Positions 1 through 9,721 of a DNA stretch of 24,327 bases are shown piece by piece. The DNA lies in NCBI GenBank assembly GCA_051453625.1, contig JBOZIK010000001.1:117191838-117216164 (forward strand). The letters run 5' to 3'. Positions within the stretch are counted from its first letter, which is position 1. Each line of letters opens with the position of its first letter. A program made the translations under genes and the position numbers. The DNA comes from Welwitschia mirabilis. Taxonomy: Eukaryota > Gnetophyta > Gnetopsida > Welwitschiales. The notes beneath the pieces were generated by a model that was not told where the DNA came from, searched no databases, and saw only the letters and a program-made list of their open reading frames with translations.

Positions 1-1225
1 GCAAATTAATAATAGTATAAGGTAGATACTAGATAGTGTAAGGGTGGAAATTTTGATCCCTATGAGGGAATAAAGCTTAACTTAGGGTTTCTAAATGGAC
101 AAGTATGGATGAAATGATCCAGGATGGGCAGGTTTAATATTACATGAGAATGTATAGATATCAAATATGTTTTAGAAATGCTATTCCACAGATGAGTGAA
201 ATGGAAATGAATATGCAAGTTAGAAACACATTATAAATTCTTAGAAGTGAAGAAATAGTTTGGTATTTTTACATAAATGTTCTTTCATAAGCCAAATATC
301 AAAACCAATACTACAATAGGTTGATGAACATCGTAGAATGCTGTTTGTAATGGTCAAGGTTTAGTGGAAACACTTAACTTTGATTAATAAGATAGACATT
401 GATATTCCAAATAATTAGGATTAGAGGGGTATTTATGGGGAAGTTTAGGCTTTTAGCGGACTTGCCAAGTGTTAAAAAGTCATAGGCTTCCTATAAATTA
501 TGTTTATTAGTAAAGGGACATCCAAACCTTATTTTTAATACTATTTAGGGCATCCAAGAAAGTTTAGGAACTTGTCATGTGTCAAAAGCTCATAGAAAAT
601 TGGAATAAAAGTATATTGAAAAGAATTATCACAAATAAAAATATAAAGGCAATGATTAAAATGTTGGTGAAATGTCTGCCCTTTGAGGTAACATGCCTTA
701 ATGTTTTAAAGCTCTCAAAATGTTCATCTTCCTAGTATGTTTAGATTAGCACATGATTGAATAGTGACATATCACATGTCTCCAGAAAGTATCTAGAAGC
801 ACATGATTACAAATTATTCATGATGATTGAGAGATAAGTGAGAGTCATTGACAAGTAGTTATAGCATCTAGATAACTATATTTCAGCCTTATGCAACATG
901 CCCAAAACTACTGATGCATAACTTGGACATCACATTAGAAGAGAAACAAATGATTTGGACTTTTATTACCATAACCTATTAGCTAGATTATCAGTTCAAA
1001 GAGTTCTTCTATCTAAGTGACTGCAATAACACGTGATAATGATATTGAAATTCATATTTGCTTCCTATTGGAATATTTCACATTGCTTGATCTTGATTTT
1101 TTTTCAATAAATTATGATACATCAACATCTCTAACCTAATAGTATGAGCTCTAAATAGGTCAAGGACACAGAATGTCCAAATGAAATCAATCATATGTCC
1201 TTTATAAAGGTAATAATTAGCCATA
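1..1225. other. Non-coding AT-rich stretch, no gene recognised
   Basis: All six frames are closed by frequent stops and no protein family could be recognised. The only internal structure seen is a degenerate direct repeat of about 45 bases: 432-483 and 548-593 share the order AGTTTAGG, ACTTG, CA-GTGT and a CATAG ending. There is no LTR end, tRNA-like primer site or polyadenylated tail that would assign the stretch to a mobile element. It may be old transposon debris or ordinary intergenic DNA. Confidence 0.5.
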
Positions 1226-1482
1226 TATTTTTTATAATAAGTGATGCCTTTTGAGGCATTTATGTGATAAAACGCCTCAAAACAGCTTCTGAGGCACTTA
1301 TAGAAATAAGCGCTTCAAAAGGCTTTTAAGGCGTTTTTATTAAAATGCCTTAGAAACACCTTGGCTTTTAAGGCGAGGTTTTTTGTGAAGAGACGCCTTA
1401 AAAGCTTTTAAGGCTTTTTTTTTTTCAAGAAGACCTTTTAAGGCATTTTAGAAATGCCTTACTAGTCTATATTTCTTATAAC
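1226..1482. repeat. Cluster of GCCTT/AAGGC hairpins flanked by a 17-bp direct repeat
   Basis: At least six imperfect inverted repeats follow each other here. All are built from AAGGC or GAGGC and its complement, with 3-18 base loops. The clearest is at about 1440-1460: AAGGCATTT, TAG, AAATGCCTT, a perfect 9-bp stem. Others are GAGGC...GCCTC, GAGGCACTTAT...ATAAGCGCTTC and AAGGCG...GCCTT. The block is bounded by two near-identical 17-mers in direct orientation, ATATTTTTTATAATAAG and ATATTTCTTATAACAAG (15/17). Arrays of short GC-rich palindromes in AT-rich DNA resemble subterminal repeats of plant CACTA (En/Spm) transposons. A CACTAT-like end can be read on the minus strand near 1496, but no matching opposite end was found. 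The family assignment is therefore tentative; the hairpins themselves are directly visible. Confidence 0.6.
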
Positions 1483-3916
1483 AAGGGCTTCATAGTGATA
1501 GTTTTCTTTGGTTTTTGCCTCAAATTTAATTGGTCTTTATAGCTTTTCTTTTTTTTATCCTTAGCATCCTATTATCTTGCATATTTAGATTCTTTATATG
1601 CTTCTATTAATCTTTAAATAATATCATCTTATACACTATGCATGGTTCTATTTTTATTTTAGAGAAGAATATTCATTTATCCTTTGGATTGAGTGAGGGA
1701 AATAGTGTTTTTTTAATATTATCCATTCTAATGTTAAGTTTAGATACTTCTTAGTTAAACAGTTACATGAATCTCTTTTTGTAAGAGAAGTAGATATCCA
1801 TAGACATAGTGTAGCTACTGCTAATTTTGTAACTCCTCCTTATGCTCCTTGTGGCCAATGAATTACTTGTCACATCTTCTTACATGATCATACTAGTAGG
1901 ATCCCCTATTATGCTACCCGACTTTCTTTATTGTTACAAGTATTTGATTTGAGTGTCGTTTGTCATTTACTATTTCATACTAGTGCAACTCATTCATCTT
2001 AAAGGACATAAAGAAAAGGAAAAGTATTTTTGTAGTCATGTGCTCTTAAGATTATTCTCTATAAGTATTGGGCTAGGAAGTCTACAACTATTTTCTTCTT
2101 CTTTGATTAATGCTTTCAATTTTAAGTCCCTAGATAATGTAACCTATAGACCCTTACTTCACTTGTACTCTTACAATGTAGTAAACAAAAAAGATTCAAG
2201 TTCATATGATCCTAGGAGTTCTTTTAAGGGTAGTTTCTTTGTTTTATCTAAGATAGGAACTTTAACTATTCTTTTTTAAAAATAGCTTGATATTAACTAG
2301 GGATTTTATTCTTTTAGTATACATAAATAGGAAAATTAGTTCTAGTTCATAAGACAGCTCATATAATTGTAAGAACAAATAAGTGGTGTAGCCAAGTCCT
2401 TGTAACCTAACTAAAGAGGTCCTTAGATTTTGCCATCATACTTGGATTTGTAGGTGAGTTTTGTTTTTATTTTCTTGATGTTATTTCTCTTCTTTGTTCA
2501 TTCTCTTCGAGAATTAGATTCTTTGATTTATAGGGTTCAAAGACTACCTATCATGGATGAAAATAAGGTGGATTTCACACCCTTATGTGCTTCAGAGAAT
2601 TTAAAATAGCTCAAGGAATAAGTAATTATAGTAAGTGGTCTTATAATCTTATTTTCCTCTAGGATATCAAGGTTGCTTTTTGACTTAGAAATAGATCTTA
2701 ATGGTGATATTTTGGATTTTGATGATATACTATCCTAGGAGAACATATCCTATTTCACCCTCTATTTTCTCTCATCTACACCAGAGGATCTATAGTTATG
2801 AAAGACTATTTATAATCCTTTTCTTTCCCTTCTCTTATGCCTTAAAGCATAGTCAGTGAGGTAGGCTAGATTACATACTAGACCAATCAGATACTCTTGG
2901 TGTGGAAGTCACTTCCCCCAAGAATTGAAAATTTTATAGACCAAATTAGAAAGTTCTACATTCTTCAAAACATGCTCTATATTCAAATGATTCATCCTTC
3001 ACATTTAGATGGTGTTTACTCCTTTCATCATACTCATGTTGCCAAATTTTCTTGTGAATATGAACAAAGCCAAAGAAACCACATTATACTTTATTATATT
3101 CTTTAATGGAAGTGGCCATAGTAAGTGAAAGATTCTCATAATTTAGTAGACATGTTAGAGTCTTTATTGCATGGTCCATTATGGGATCAAGGATTAGGAA
3201 ATAGCTAATGCTTCCATTTGTATGATCTAGGTAATGTTACTTTTTGGTTTCTTATTTTATATATTAGAACCTATCTTTTTAGATTTATAATGATTTCTCC
3301 TCTCTTATTCAAAATGAAGTTAAAAATCAATGCCTTTATGAGAAGAAATCATGGTTGGATGCCTCCTAATTAGCTTCCTTAAAAGTCTAAAATGCTTAGC
3401 TTTCAAAATAGTTGATAAAGAGTAAGCAGATAGTTTTTACTTATGTAGATCAATTAGCTATTACCATAGATGATACTATGAAAATATACCATGGTGGAGA
3501 GCTATCTTGGAAGTACTTGCTAGTTACCTTAGTAACTTACAATAATCTTTACATAAAGTTGTATTAGAAATGTGGAGTTTCTTTATTTTTTAATTTGGTT
3601 GATTGGGCTAATTTTCTTACTCCTCAAATCCTTATAGTGGATGTTGGTTCAATTATCATAATGTAGGTTATTAGTTCCATGAATAACTAAGAGCCTAACC
3701 TATGTTTTTTTGATTATTTACCTTCTCATAAGAAGGTTTGATTCATGTTTTTTTCCCTACTATTGTCCAGATGTCTATTTTAGTCTTCTTAAAGTTTATG
3801 ATCCTTTTGTTTTGGTTGTATTCGACTATAATAATAAATAAAAATACCTATGTACTAATATCTCCATAATTTATTTTGATTGAATTGGGAAGATAATAAT
3901 CTACCATATTCATTTA
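1483..3916 (+). other. Unassigned region with decayed plus-strand open frames
   Basis: Three plus-strand stretches stay open longer than their surroundings but contain stops and lack ATG starts. They are about 1704-2000 (one TGA at 1859-1861; includes residues EVDIHRHSVATANFVTPPYA), 1953-2279 (starts at a TTG) and 3412-3690 (TAG at 3565-3567 and 3664-3666; includes YVDQLAITIDDTMKIYHGGE). I recognise no domain in any of them. The minus strand was checked for gag, reverse transcriptase and integrase motifs of the element whose LTR lies at 3930, and none was found. A short perfect hairpin, ACCTTCT-CATA-AGAAGGT, lies near 3720-3740. The region is probably a degraded mobile-element or pseudogene fragment of unknown type. 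Confidence 0.35.
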
Positions 3917-3927
3917 CTCTGATATCA
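3917..3927 (-). promoter_or_regulatory. Initiator-Met-type primer-binding site next to the E LTR
   Basis: On the minus strand, two bases beyond the LTR end CATTACA, the sequence reads TGATATCAGAG. This matches the first 11 bases of the standard plant tRNA-iMet primer site TGGTATCAGAGC with a single G-to-A change. Position and spacing are right for a functional PBS. It lies on the side away from the E integrase, so this LTR looks like the 5' LTR of something extending left as well as the 3' LTR of E. Confidence 0.55.
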
Positions 3928-3929
3928 AT

Positions 3930-4262
3930 TGTAATGTTCTAAATTATTAAATTAAGATTGAACTTTGCATTTAATAAGGAATATTAGAATCAAAAAAATA
4001 ATGAATTTGCTAACACTTTAATTGAGTAGAAATGAAGTATTCCTTTATTAAAATAGTAGTAATTTGTTTTCAATGCCTTGTTCTAGCCTTGAATGAGTGA
4101 TCAGGTAAAGACATGGACTATAGTCTTATCTCACCTTCTTGGTCCTTATAAATCAACCAATATTTTTATTAGTTACATCCACCTATTTTATTAATCCCTA
4201 CCTAATGCCACAGGCTTAAGTACTAGGGTGAAGGGATGCAGTATGACAATTGAAAGGTTACA
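3930..4262 (-). mobile_element. 333-bp LTR of Ty3/gypsy element E (3' LTR)
   Basis: Read on the minus strand it begins TGTAACC and ends ACATTACA, giving the terminal inverted repeat TGTAA/TTACA. It is preceded by the purine run ATGAAAGGG and followed at two bases by an iMet-type primer site. A TATA-like TTTATAAGG lies near 4145-4153 in the same orientation. It lies about 150 bases downstream of the last recognisable integrase residues of E, as expected for a 3' LTR. No second copy occurs in the window; the 5' LTR should lie beyond element C, outside the right end. Confidence 0.65.
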
Positions 4263-4271
4263 CCCTTTCAT
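4263..4271 (-). promoter_or_regulatory. Polypurine tract of element E
   Basis: The minus strand reads ATGAAAGGG immediately before the LTR start TGTAACC. A purine run ending in GGG directly against the LTR is the usual plus-strand priming site of Ty3/gypsy elements. It fixes the LTR start at 4262 rather than at the alternative TGTAATG at 4275. It is short, so confidence is moderate. Confidence 0.45.
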
Positions 4272-4399
4272 TACATAATAATTATGTCTAAGTATGCATT
4301 AATCACATTTAAAAAATAATCACTTAATCATAAAGTAATTTTAAAACACTACATATCATACCAAAAGTTTCATTCAATTAATAATATAATCATTAAATT

Positions 4400-4600
4400 T
4401 CTATAAGTAAGATGATTCAAACATGATGAGATAAAATACTGGATGAACATGAGACTATTTTTCTAAAAGATTAAGTTTGTATGTCAATTTTCCTATATTT
4501 TAGACAATATAAATGGGTCCACGAAATTATGATGCTAGTTTACCATGTTCACCTATATTCAAGGCTACGTATTTAGATCTAACTCTTAGTAATTTTTAAT
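4400..4600 (-). pseudogene. Element E integrase, C-terminal block (GPY/F module)
   Basis: Minus-strand frames give LNIGEHGKLAS, then a stop, FRGPIYIV, a stop, NIGKLTYKLNLLE, a stop, and SHVHPVFYLIMF (about 4419-4562). This is the conserved C-terminal GPY/F module of Ty3/gypsy integrase, whose family pattern is GKL-PRF-GPF-I--IG--AY-L-LP----HPVFHVS-L. The order and spacing of G, P, IG, Y-L-L and HPVF are all kept, with several in-frame stops. The code upstream lies on the far side of element B at 11234. No chromodomain could be read downstream before the LTR. The block is dead but clearly homologous. Confidence 0.8.
4596..4600. repeat. Target-site duplication of element B, left copy (TTAAT)
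   Basis: TTAAT directly abuts the left end of B; the identical TTAAT at 11234-11238 abuts the right end. Five bases is the standard Ty3/gypsy duplication length. Joining the flanks across one copy puts the integrase residues V-L-K-I-T in one frame, which supports the site independently of the AT-rich repeat itself. Confidence 0.7.
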
Positions 4601-5380
4601 TGTAGTATAATGTCTGGATTTAAATTAAGCAAAATACTTAGTAACATTCTTCCATAGGGATGTAGGAGGTAACTTAATAAAAAGAAATAAAATTAACTTA
4701 ACTTATAACAAGACTTAAACAAAATAAAAATCAGAAAGTTGATGAAAAAGTAGTGATCTTTAATCGCCAATGTAAGGAAATAAAAATTCTCTAAGGATCT
4801 AGTAATTCATCCAACTCTTCTTCTTTGCTCCAAATATTCATGTATCCTAAAACATGCATTTAAATTTTTAAGTTATTAAGGCTTAGTATGGGGGCATAAT
4901 CTCATCCATCACATGAGTGTTAGTGAGTTATCTATGTCCTCTTGATACTTCACATACCTTTATAATCATGAAAAGTATGAACGTTAGTGCATAAGATTCA
5001 TCAAACAATATGAACTATAAATCATAAAAGTAATTTTAAATAACTCACATAGTTTAAAAGAACTTGACAATTAAATAAGCTTTACCTAAAAAATTCTAAT
5101 AATGATGAAAGAACAAAATTTACTTTAAGAAATAGTTTTATCTAAATATTGCTAATACTAAATAAAATTATGCATTAATAATTATAGTATTCAAACTAAT
5201 TCTTTATTAAGACTAAAAGAAATACATTACATTAAATGAAGAGGAAAAGAAAAAGAACTCATCAACTACCCTTGAGCACCCTGCTCCTAAGAAAGAGTAT
5301 TAAAGCAACATGATGTCCAAGCCTTAAAGTCTTCCCATGATAAGTCAACCAAAGGAAAAATACAATAAAGGGTTCAACGC

Positions 5381-5393
5381 CCTTTTATAGGAA
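5381..5393 (-). promoter_or_regulatory. TATA box of element B 3' LTR
   Basis: The minus strand reads CTATAAAAGGGCG. The same box is kept in the other LTR at 10494-10506 (CCCTATAAAAGGG). It sets the transcription direction of B and separates U3 (higher coordinates) from R-U5. It is inferred from sequence only. Confidence 0.6.
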
Positions 5394-5424
5394 GAGATGG
5401 AGGTGAGGGATGGTTACAAGTCTT

Positions 5425-5670
5425 AACTTATAGCACTAGGTAAAAGAGGGATTATTACAAGATCTTATCTTATAGCGTTAGGTAGAATATCTATTATTTA
5501 GAATTAGGTAGATAAGATTCTATCTTGTAGAATTAACTAAAGGTCATCTTGTATCTTTAGGTAGATAAGATTCTGCATTTTAGCATTAGGTAGAATATTC
5601 ATAAATTAGTATTTAGTGGAAAATGTTTTGTAGCATTTGATAAAGATTATCATATAGCATTTGATGGAAT
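5425..5670 (-). repeat. U3 subrepeat array in element B 3' LTR
   Basis: Roughly eight diverged units of 28-35 bases are built on AGCATTAGGTAGATAAGATTCTAT. Several contain the palindrome ATAAGAT-TCT-ATCTTAT or its decayed form. The array lies just upstream of the TATA box and is repeated in the 5' LTR (10536-10865). Tandem subrepeats at this position are typical of LTR enhancers; function here is inference. Confidence 0.6.
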
Positions 5671-6042
5671 CTCCATCATGATGAATTCAACATGTGGCCT
5701 TTGGAGCTAGATTCCTCTACTAACCAGTGCTATTACCACATGTTTTTAATGCCATATTCACATGCCTCTGCCACATATCTTCTAATGCTAGTGATATATG
5801 TTATTACCTTATTTCTCCATTGCCAGAACCATTTTATTCAAAATTCTTTCCATCTTCTACCATGTATTTCAAAAGTTGGCTAAAGATCTACAATTATTAT
5901 GGAAAAAAATATAATATTAAATTTTATTTTTAAAATAATAGAATATATAATTTATTATTAAAACAATTAAATTAATGTCTTCATTTACAATAAATTAACC
6001 TAAAACACTTGATATAAATGCCAACATTTACATGTTAATGCA

Positions 6043-6052
6043 TCCCCTAACT
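6043..6052 (-). promoter_or_regulatory. Polypurine tract of element B (weak)
   Basis: On the minus strand AGTTAGGGGA ends exactly where the 3' LTR begins (TGCATTAAC). The run is mostly purine with four consecutive G. It is compatible with a decayed polypurine tract and helps fix the LTR edge, but it is short and contains two T. Confidence 0.4.
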
Positions 6053-7579
6053 AATCATTTGCTGGTGCCTTAGTAAAAATTCAATAACGAAAGGTTAATC
6101 ATGAAAGAATCGTTAATGTTAAAAGTGCTTCAAGTGTGTAAATCATATAACTTGAAAAGTCTTTAACTAATTTTATGTGATTAAGGAATTAAAGCAAGAA
6201 ATTTAGTGGATATCAAGTGAAAATCAAGATGTCATACCTCCCAAACAAAACTAAACTTTATCCTTAAAGTTATAAAAGATGAAAACTTTATACAAAGCTT
6301 TGGAGAATAAGTTAATTACATGGCTAGTAAATGATGATGATGAGTGTGCTTAGAGAAAATAATACAATGCAAGGTATATACTAGAATGCATTGTTTAGAA
6401 AATATAAAACATAAAACCTAATAAATATTCCATCATATATAAATTCAAATATTAGAATACCTAAGTTAATGGTCACATTTAAGGATCATAATGTCAAAAC
6501 AAATAATATATCCTCTAAGTAAACCAACAAGTCATCAAAAATTAATTATGTAAAATTATTAAGTACACATCTTGAAGAAAGTAAATACAAAATGCATCTC
6601 TCAAATCCACCTTTTTTATTCCAAGTTAACCTTTTCTATAATTACATCTTATTTTTTATTTTAAGCATTTTGATCAAATTGGGCAATTACTGTTATGACA
6701 CATTCTTCCAAGAGAGTTAAACAAATTGATTTATGAAGGAATTAGTATTGCATTACCAGTGAGCATTTATAGCCCCAATTTAGTTGAACATGTCATAAAT
6801 TAAATTGTAAGAGTTGCATTGCTTGTAAACATCCATGGCCTAATTTAGTTAACTAAATTCAATTTTAATTGATCATAAAACAATGTGCTTCTGAAGAGGA
6901 GTATTTTTTTTTTTGGGTAAATGATCCTTCTCATATTCAATACATTTTTATGCACATAAAGGAGTCATTAGCTCATTAGCCTAATTAAGATAATTCTTGT
7001 CTCCATAAAAATGCTCTAAAACAATTCACTTAACATGCTAGTAGATTTTACCTTAATTCAATCATATTTTTCCATTGGAAGACCTTAAGTAAAACTAAAC
7101 CTTAATAAGTCAACTTGAAAATAAGAAAATTTTATCTCCAAAAAGTATAGGTAAACCTTAATTCTACCTAAATCAAAATACTATTGTGATCTTTTATTAA
7201 CTATTTATTCATTTAGATCATTACTAAGATCATCTACTCTAATGAAATCATAGATAGATGGAAGGCGAGGGGGGTTGTTGAACTTTAGGAGATGGGCATA
7301 AATGAAAAGTGATGGAAGATAAAAGTGAAGGTGATGATTGTTTATTTGATGATGTGACTGAAAGTTTGGATTTTCTACCTAAAAATATTTAAGATAATGA
7401 TTATATATGTGTAAGTGCTTATAAGGTTTTAAATAAGAAAGGGCATCAAGCAAAAAGTTTTTAAGACTTGTATATTTTCTCAAGACACTTTATTCTAAAA
7501 GAAAAATCTATAATAAAAGAAAAATCAAATCTAAATACATGCGATTAATGGAAAAGTTTTCAAGGCCTTTTCTAAGGTA
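6053..7579. other. Element B 3' internal region, no coding signal
   Basis: This is AT-rich sequence between the gag-like relics and the 3' LTR. I could read no reverse transcriptase, RNase H, integrase or envelope motif on the minus strand, and the plus strand is equally closed. Non-autonomous LTR elements often have a non-coding stretch here. Confidence 0.5.
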
Positions 7580-7882
7580 TTATAGAAATGAAGGCTTAAA
7601 ATGGTAAATGTGATGTTTGAATGGTGTATCACAATTATACAATACATTGAAAGAGGAGACTGAATCCCTAAATACATTTATGCATGAATCTATAAAAATA
7701 AAAAGAACATTAATGCTAGTAGTAAAATTAATGCATTCAAAATCAATAATTTTCCATCCCTGAGTCTGTTCTTGTTTATTAAAAAACTTACATAAGATGT
7801 CATGTTTAGATAAAGACATAGGTAAAGTAAAAACCATTGAAGGCAAATGATAATAGAAATAAGTATTAGAAGATGGTTCCAA
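7580..7882 (-). pseudogene. Element B internal open frame, unassigned
   Basis: This is a 100-codon minus-strand frame. Its apparent start codon is TTG, not ATG, so it is an open segment rather than a gene. It lies downstream, in the element's sense, of the open segments at 8008-8286 and is probably the frameshifted tail of the same decayed gag-like frame. Composition is rich in F, S, N and H. No motif was recognised. Confidence 0.3.
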
Positions 7883-8007
7883 AGATGTAGGTTTATTTCA
7901 TCATTAAGGTTTAAGTCTCACTTAGAAGGTATAGATGACAATATCATTATTGATTTAATAGGTTATTGAGAAAAAGATTTTTCAAAGGGTGAATCTTGAA
8001 ATGAATC

Positions 8008-8286
8008 TTAGTTAATGTTTGACTTCTCATTAATATTGCTAAAGAATTCTCCCTCAAAAGGTTACATAGGAAACATTGGTTTACATTCAAGGATAGATTC
8101 CATGTTACTTATTAATTTATCTTCTATTGTATAGCACTTAAATTTTTTTGATCCCTCAAATGTTTTCTCAATTACTATGGATTGGCCATCATTGTATAAA
8201 GTGTCTAATTCTACTTCAAAGTATAATATACATTCATGCAACCATTCACTTTCTACGTAACATCTAAACTCAAGTCCTCTTGGATT
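8008..8286 (-). pseudogene. Element B decayed coding segment (gag-like frame)
   Basis: The minus strand is open from 8286 to a TAA at 8062-8064 and then, in the same frame, to a TAA at 8008-8010. It has no ATG start. The translation is hydrophilic and acidic and has a well-formed protein character, e.g. ESEWLHECILYFEVELDTLY and IVIEKTFEGSKKFKCYTIED. Together with the gag-tail relic just upstream it appears to be what remains of the protein of element B. I do not recognise a domain. Confidence 0.45.
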
Positions 8287-8489
8287 TCATTGTTGGTTTC
8301 TTCAAGTTTTCTTTCTTCTTTCCAAGGGATAAGACTTTGATGTTGTTTATTTTAGTTTCACTAATTCCTTTAAAGTTTTCTAAGCTTGTAGGTTCATGGA
8401 ATGTAGAAAGGTTTTCTTATTCTAGAGCATTAGAGATTAGAATAGTGACGTCTGTTAAAAAATGAACATCTTATCAAATATTTATCTTG

Positions 8490-8830
8490 CTCACTAGATT
8501 CTTTAACTTATTTGCATTTGTCTTTAATTTATTTTCTAAAATCTTTGATTTATTTATATTTGGGCCTCCATGAATCTCATAAAAGTGTCTTCTAAGGAGT
8601 TTGAAGAGTACTATTGAAAGTACAAAGTTGATGAATGATGACCAAATTATGAAGGATATTCACAAGATGATAAAGGATAAGGATTAAAGGATGATGCATA
8701 CAAAGTACAAGAATAAGGATAAGGATTATGAGAGGTGGTGGAAGGAATTAGATCAAACTCCTATGAATTTTCATAAGGATATTAAAATTCAAGGTCATAA
8801 GGAGATTGATTATGATATGGATGGGGTTTA
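8490..8830 (-). pseudogene. Element B gag C-terminal relic
   Basis: Minus-strand frames give NSLEDTFMRFMEAQI and, after stops and a frameshift, TNANKLKNLVSKINI. This is the arrangement seen after the capsid region in plant Athila/Tat-type Gag: a SLE---KFI--Q helix, then TNA--I-NLE-Q-GQ. Upstream is a Tyr/Pro/Ser-rich segment (SYHNQSPYDLEF, SHNPYPYSCT). Multiple stops show decay. The comparable segment of element C, ending ENTNKNLETLVEILQ, supports the reading. Family assignment is from remembered patterns and so moderate. Confidence 0.5.
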
Positions 8831-9505
8831 GAATACTCTTCAAATGTCTGCCTAGATCAGATAAAATATCATATAGTGTGTGTAGGTTGGTTTTGGTTTT
8901 GGAAACTATAGGGGTAGATAGATTGAAGATTATAGGTTGTTTGAAATGGATTTGGGCTCATGGTTTAAGTTCAAGAAAATGATTCATTATTTTAGTTAAA
9001 AGTACATATTTCATAGGTTTTTTACAATTTTAGAGAAATCTTTTAATAAAAAATGGTTTAAAGAGATTACAGATGGTTTCAAGTAAAAGCACAAAGTAGT
9101 CTAGGTAGAAATTTTGGTGACACTAGTCAAGTTAAGCAAAGATGGTTAGAAAAAAATAAAGGTTGGTTTTAGAGTAGCACCAAATACTTTGGATTATAGG
9201 GTCAAAGAATAAGTTATTACAAACCCAAAATGATTATGTTTATGAAATTGAAATCTAGGAAATTAAACCTAAATGTCTTAATCTTTTAAGAATAAAAACT
9301 AATAAAATTGAAAAATGTACATAGAATTTATCAAAATTAAAAAAATCCATAAAACACACAAATCATTATAGTTTGATTCAGTTTAAGATCATGATCTTAA
9401 GTTTGGTTGCATTTAAAGGAAATTCATTAATCCTACAACATGAAATAGCAGATTTAAAAATAAAGTTTTAGATGTTAGAAATATAATCAAACTTAACCAT
9501 TTATA

Positions 9506-9632
9506 CTAGTTTAGGTATTACTAGAAATGAACTAGTACCTACCACTAGAAGAATAAGAAAATAACACTTAAAAGAAAAATAAAAAGGACCAGTTCAAGTA
9601 TCACTGGAAAAAGGACTAGTAACCACCACTAG
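9506..9632 (-). repeat. Four CTAGT/ACTAG hairpins in element B leader
   Basis: Four short inverted repeats have the same 5-bp stem: CTAGT 9506-9510 with ACTAG 9520-9524; CTAGT 9532-9536 with ACTAG 9544-9548; CCAGT 9589-9593 with ACTGG 9603-9607; and CTAGT 9616-9620 with ACTAG 9628-9632. Loops are 7-9 bases. In the third, both arms carry a change and still pair. The series lies about 70-200 bases downstream of the primer site, in the untranslated leader. Packaging or dimerisation roles are possible but not shown. Confidence 0.6.
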
Positions 9633-9702
9633 AAAAATAAAATCTAACTAAAAATTACTAGAAAAACAATCATATGTTCTTGAAAAATTATGATGCTAAT
9701 AC

Positions 9703-9721
9703 ATCCCTGACAATGATGCTA
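9703..9721 (-). promoter_or_regulatory. tRNA-Asp-type primer-binding site of element B
   Basis: The minus strand reads TAGCATCATTGTCAGGGAT. Against the Athila/Tat site TGGCGCCGTTGCCGGGGAT, 13 of 19 bases match, and all six differences are G-to-A or C-to-T transitions, as expected from decay of methylated cytosines. It lies 12 bases from the inner end of the 5' LTR, somewhat further than usual, perhaps because of an indel. Confidence 0.6.

Larger units (their letters stand above)
4601..6042 (-). repeat. 3' LTR of element B
   Basis: It aligns over its full length with 9734-11233; for example, both share ATTCTTCCATAGGGATGTAG near their left ends. On the minus strand it begins TGCATTAACATG and ends ATTATACTACA, so TG...CA ends are kept. 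A TATA box (CTATAAAAGG) lies at 5381-5390, with a tandem subrepeat array upstream of it. It differs from the right copy by many substitutions and indels, so the insertion is old. Two overlapping plus-strand open frames near 5692-5933 are fortuitous. Confidence 0.8.

Noticed and set aside
1953-2279. 108-residue plus-strand frame as a membrane protein gene
   Set aside because: Its start is a TTG and it lacks upstream gene signals. The hydrophobic composition is what AT-rich DNA gives by chance; it was kept only as an unassigned relic.
2700-2740. Plus-strand DFDDIL resembling the reverse transcriptase YxDD box
   Set aside because: None of the residues normally before or after the box (e.g. the FVVVY lead-in, or HL--V downstream) are present, and no other reverse transcriptase motif lies near it.
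3930-4275. LTR edge at 4275 (TGTAATG) and interpretation as a solo LTR
   Set aside because: TGTAACC at 4262 is preceded by a purine run and pairs better with the other end. Flanking pentamers (TCAAT, TAATA) do not match, and integrase of the same strand lies just upstream.
5692-5933. Two overlapping small plus-strand open frames in the B LTR
   Set aside because: No conserved frame in the homologous part of the other LTR (10890-11100); opposite to the element's direction.
8280-8465. 61-residue plus-strand frame
   Set aside because: It lies antisense to, and partly overlaps, the better supported minus-strand relics of element B and has no recognisable motif.
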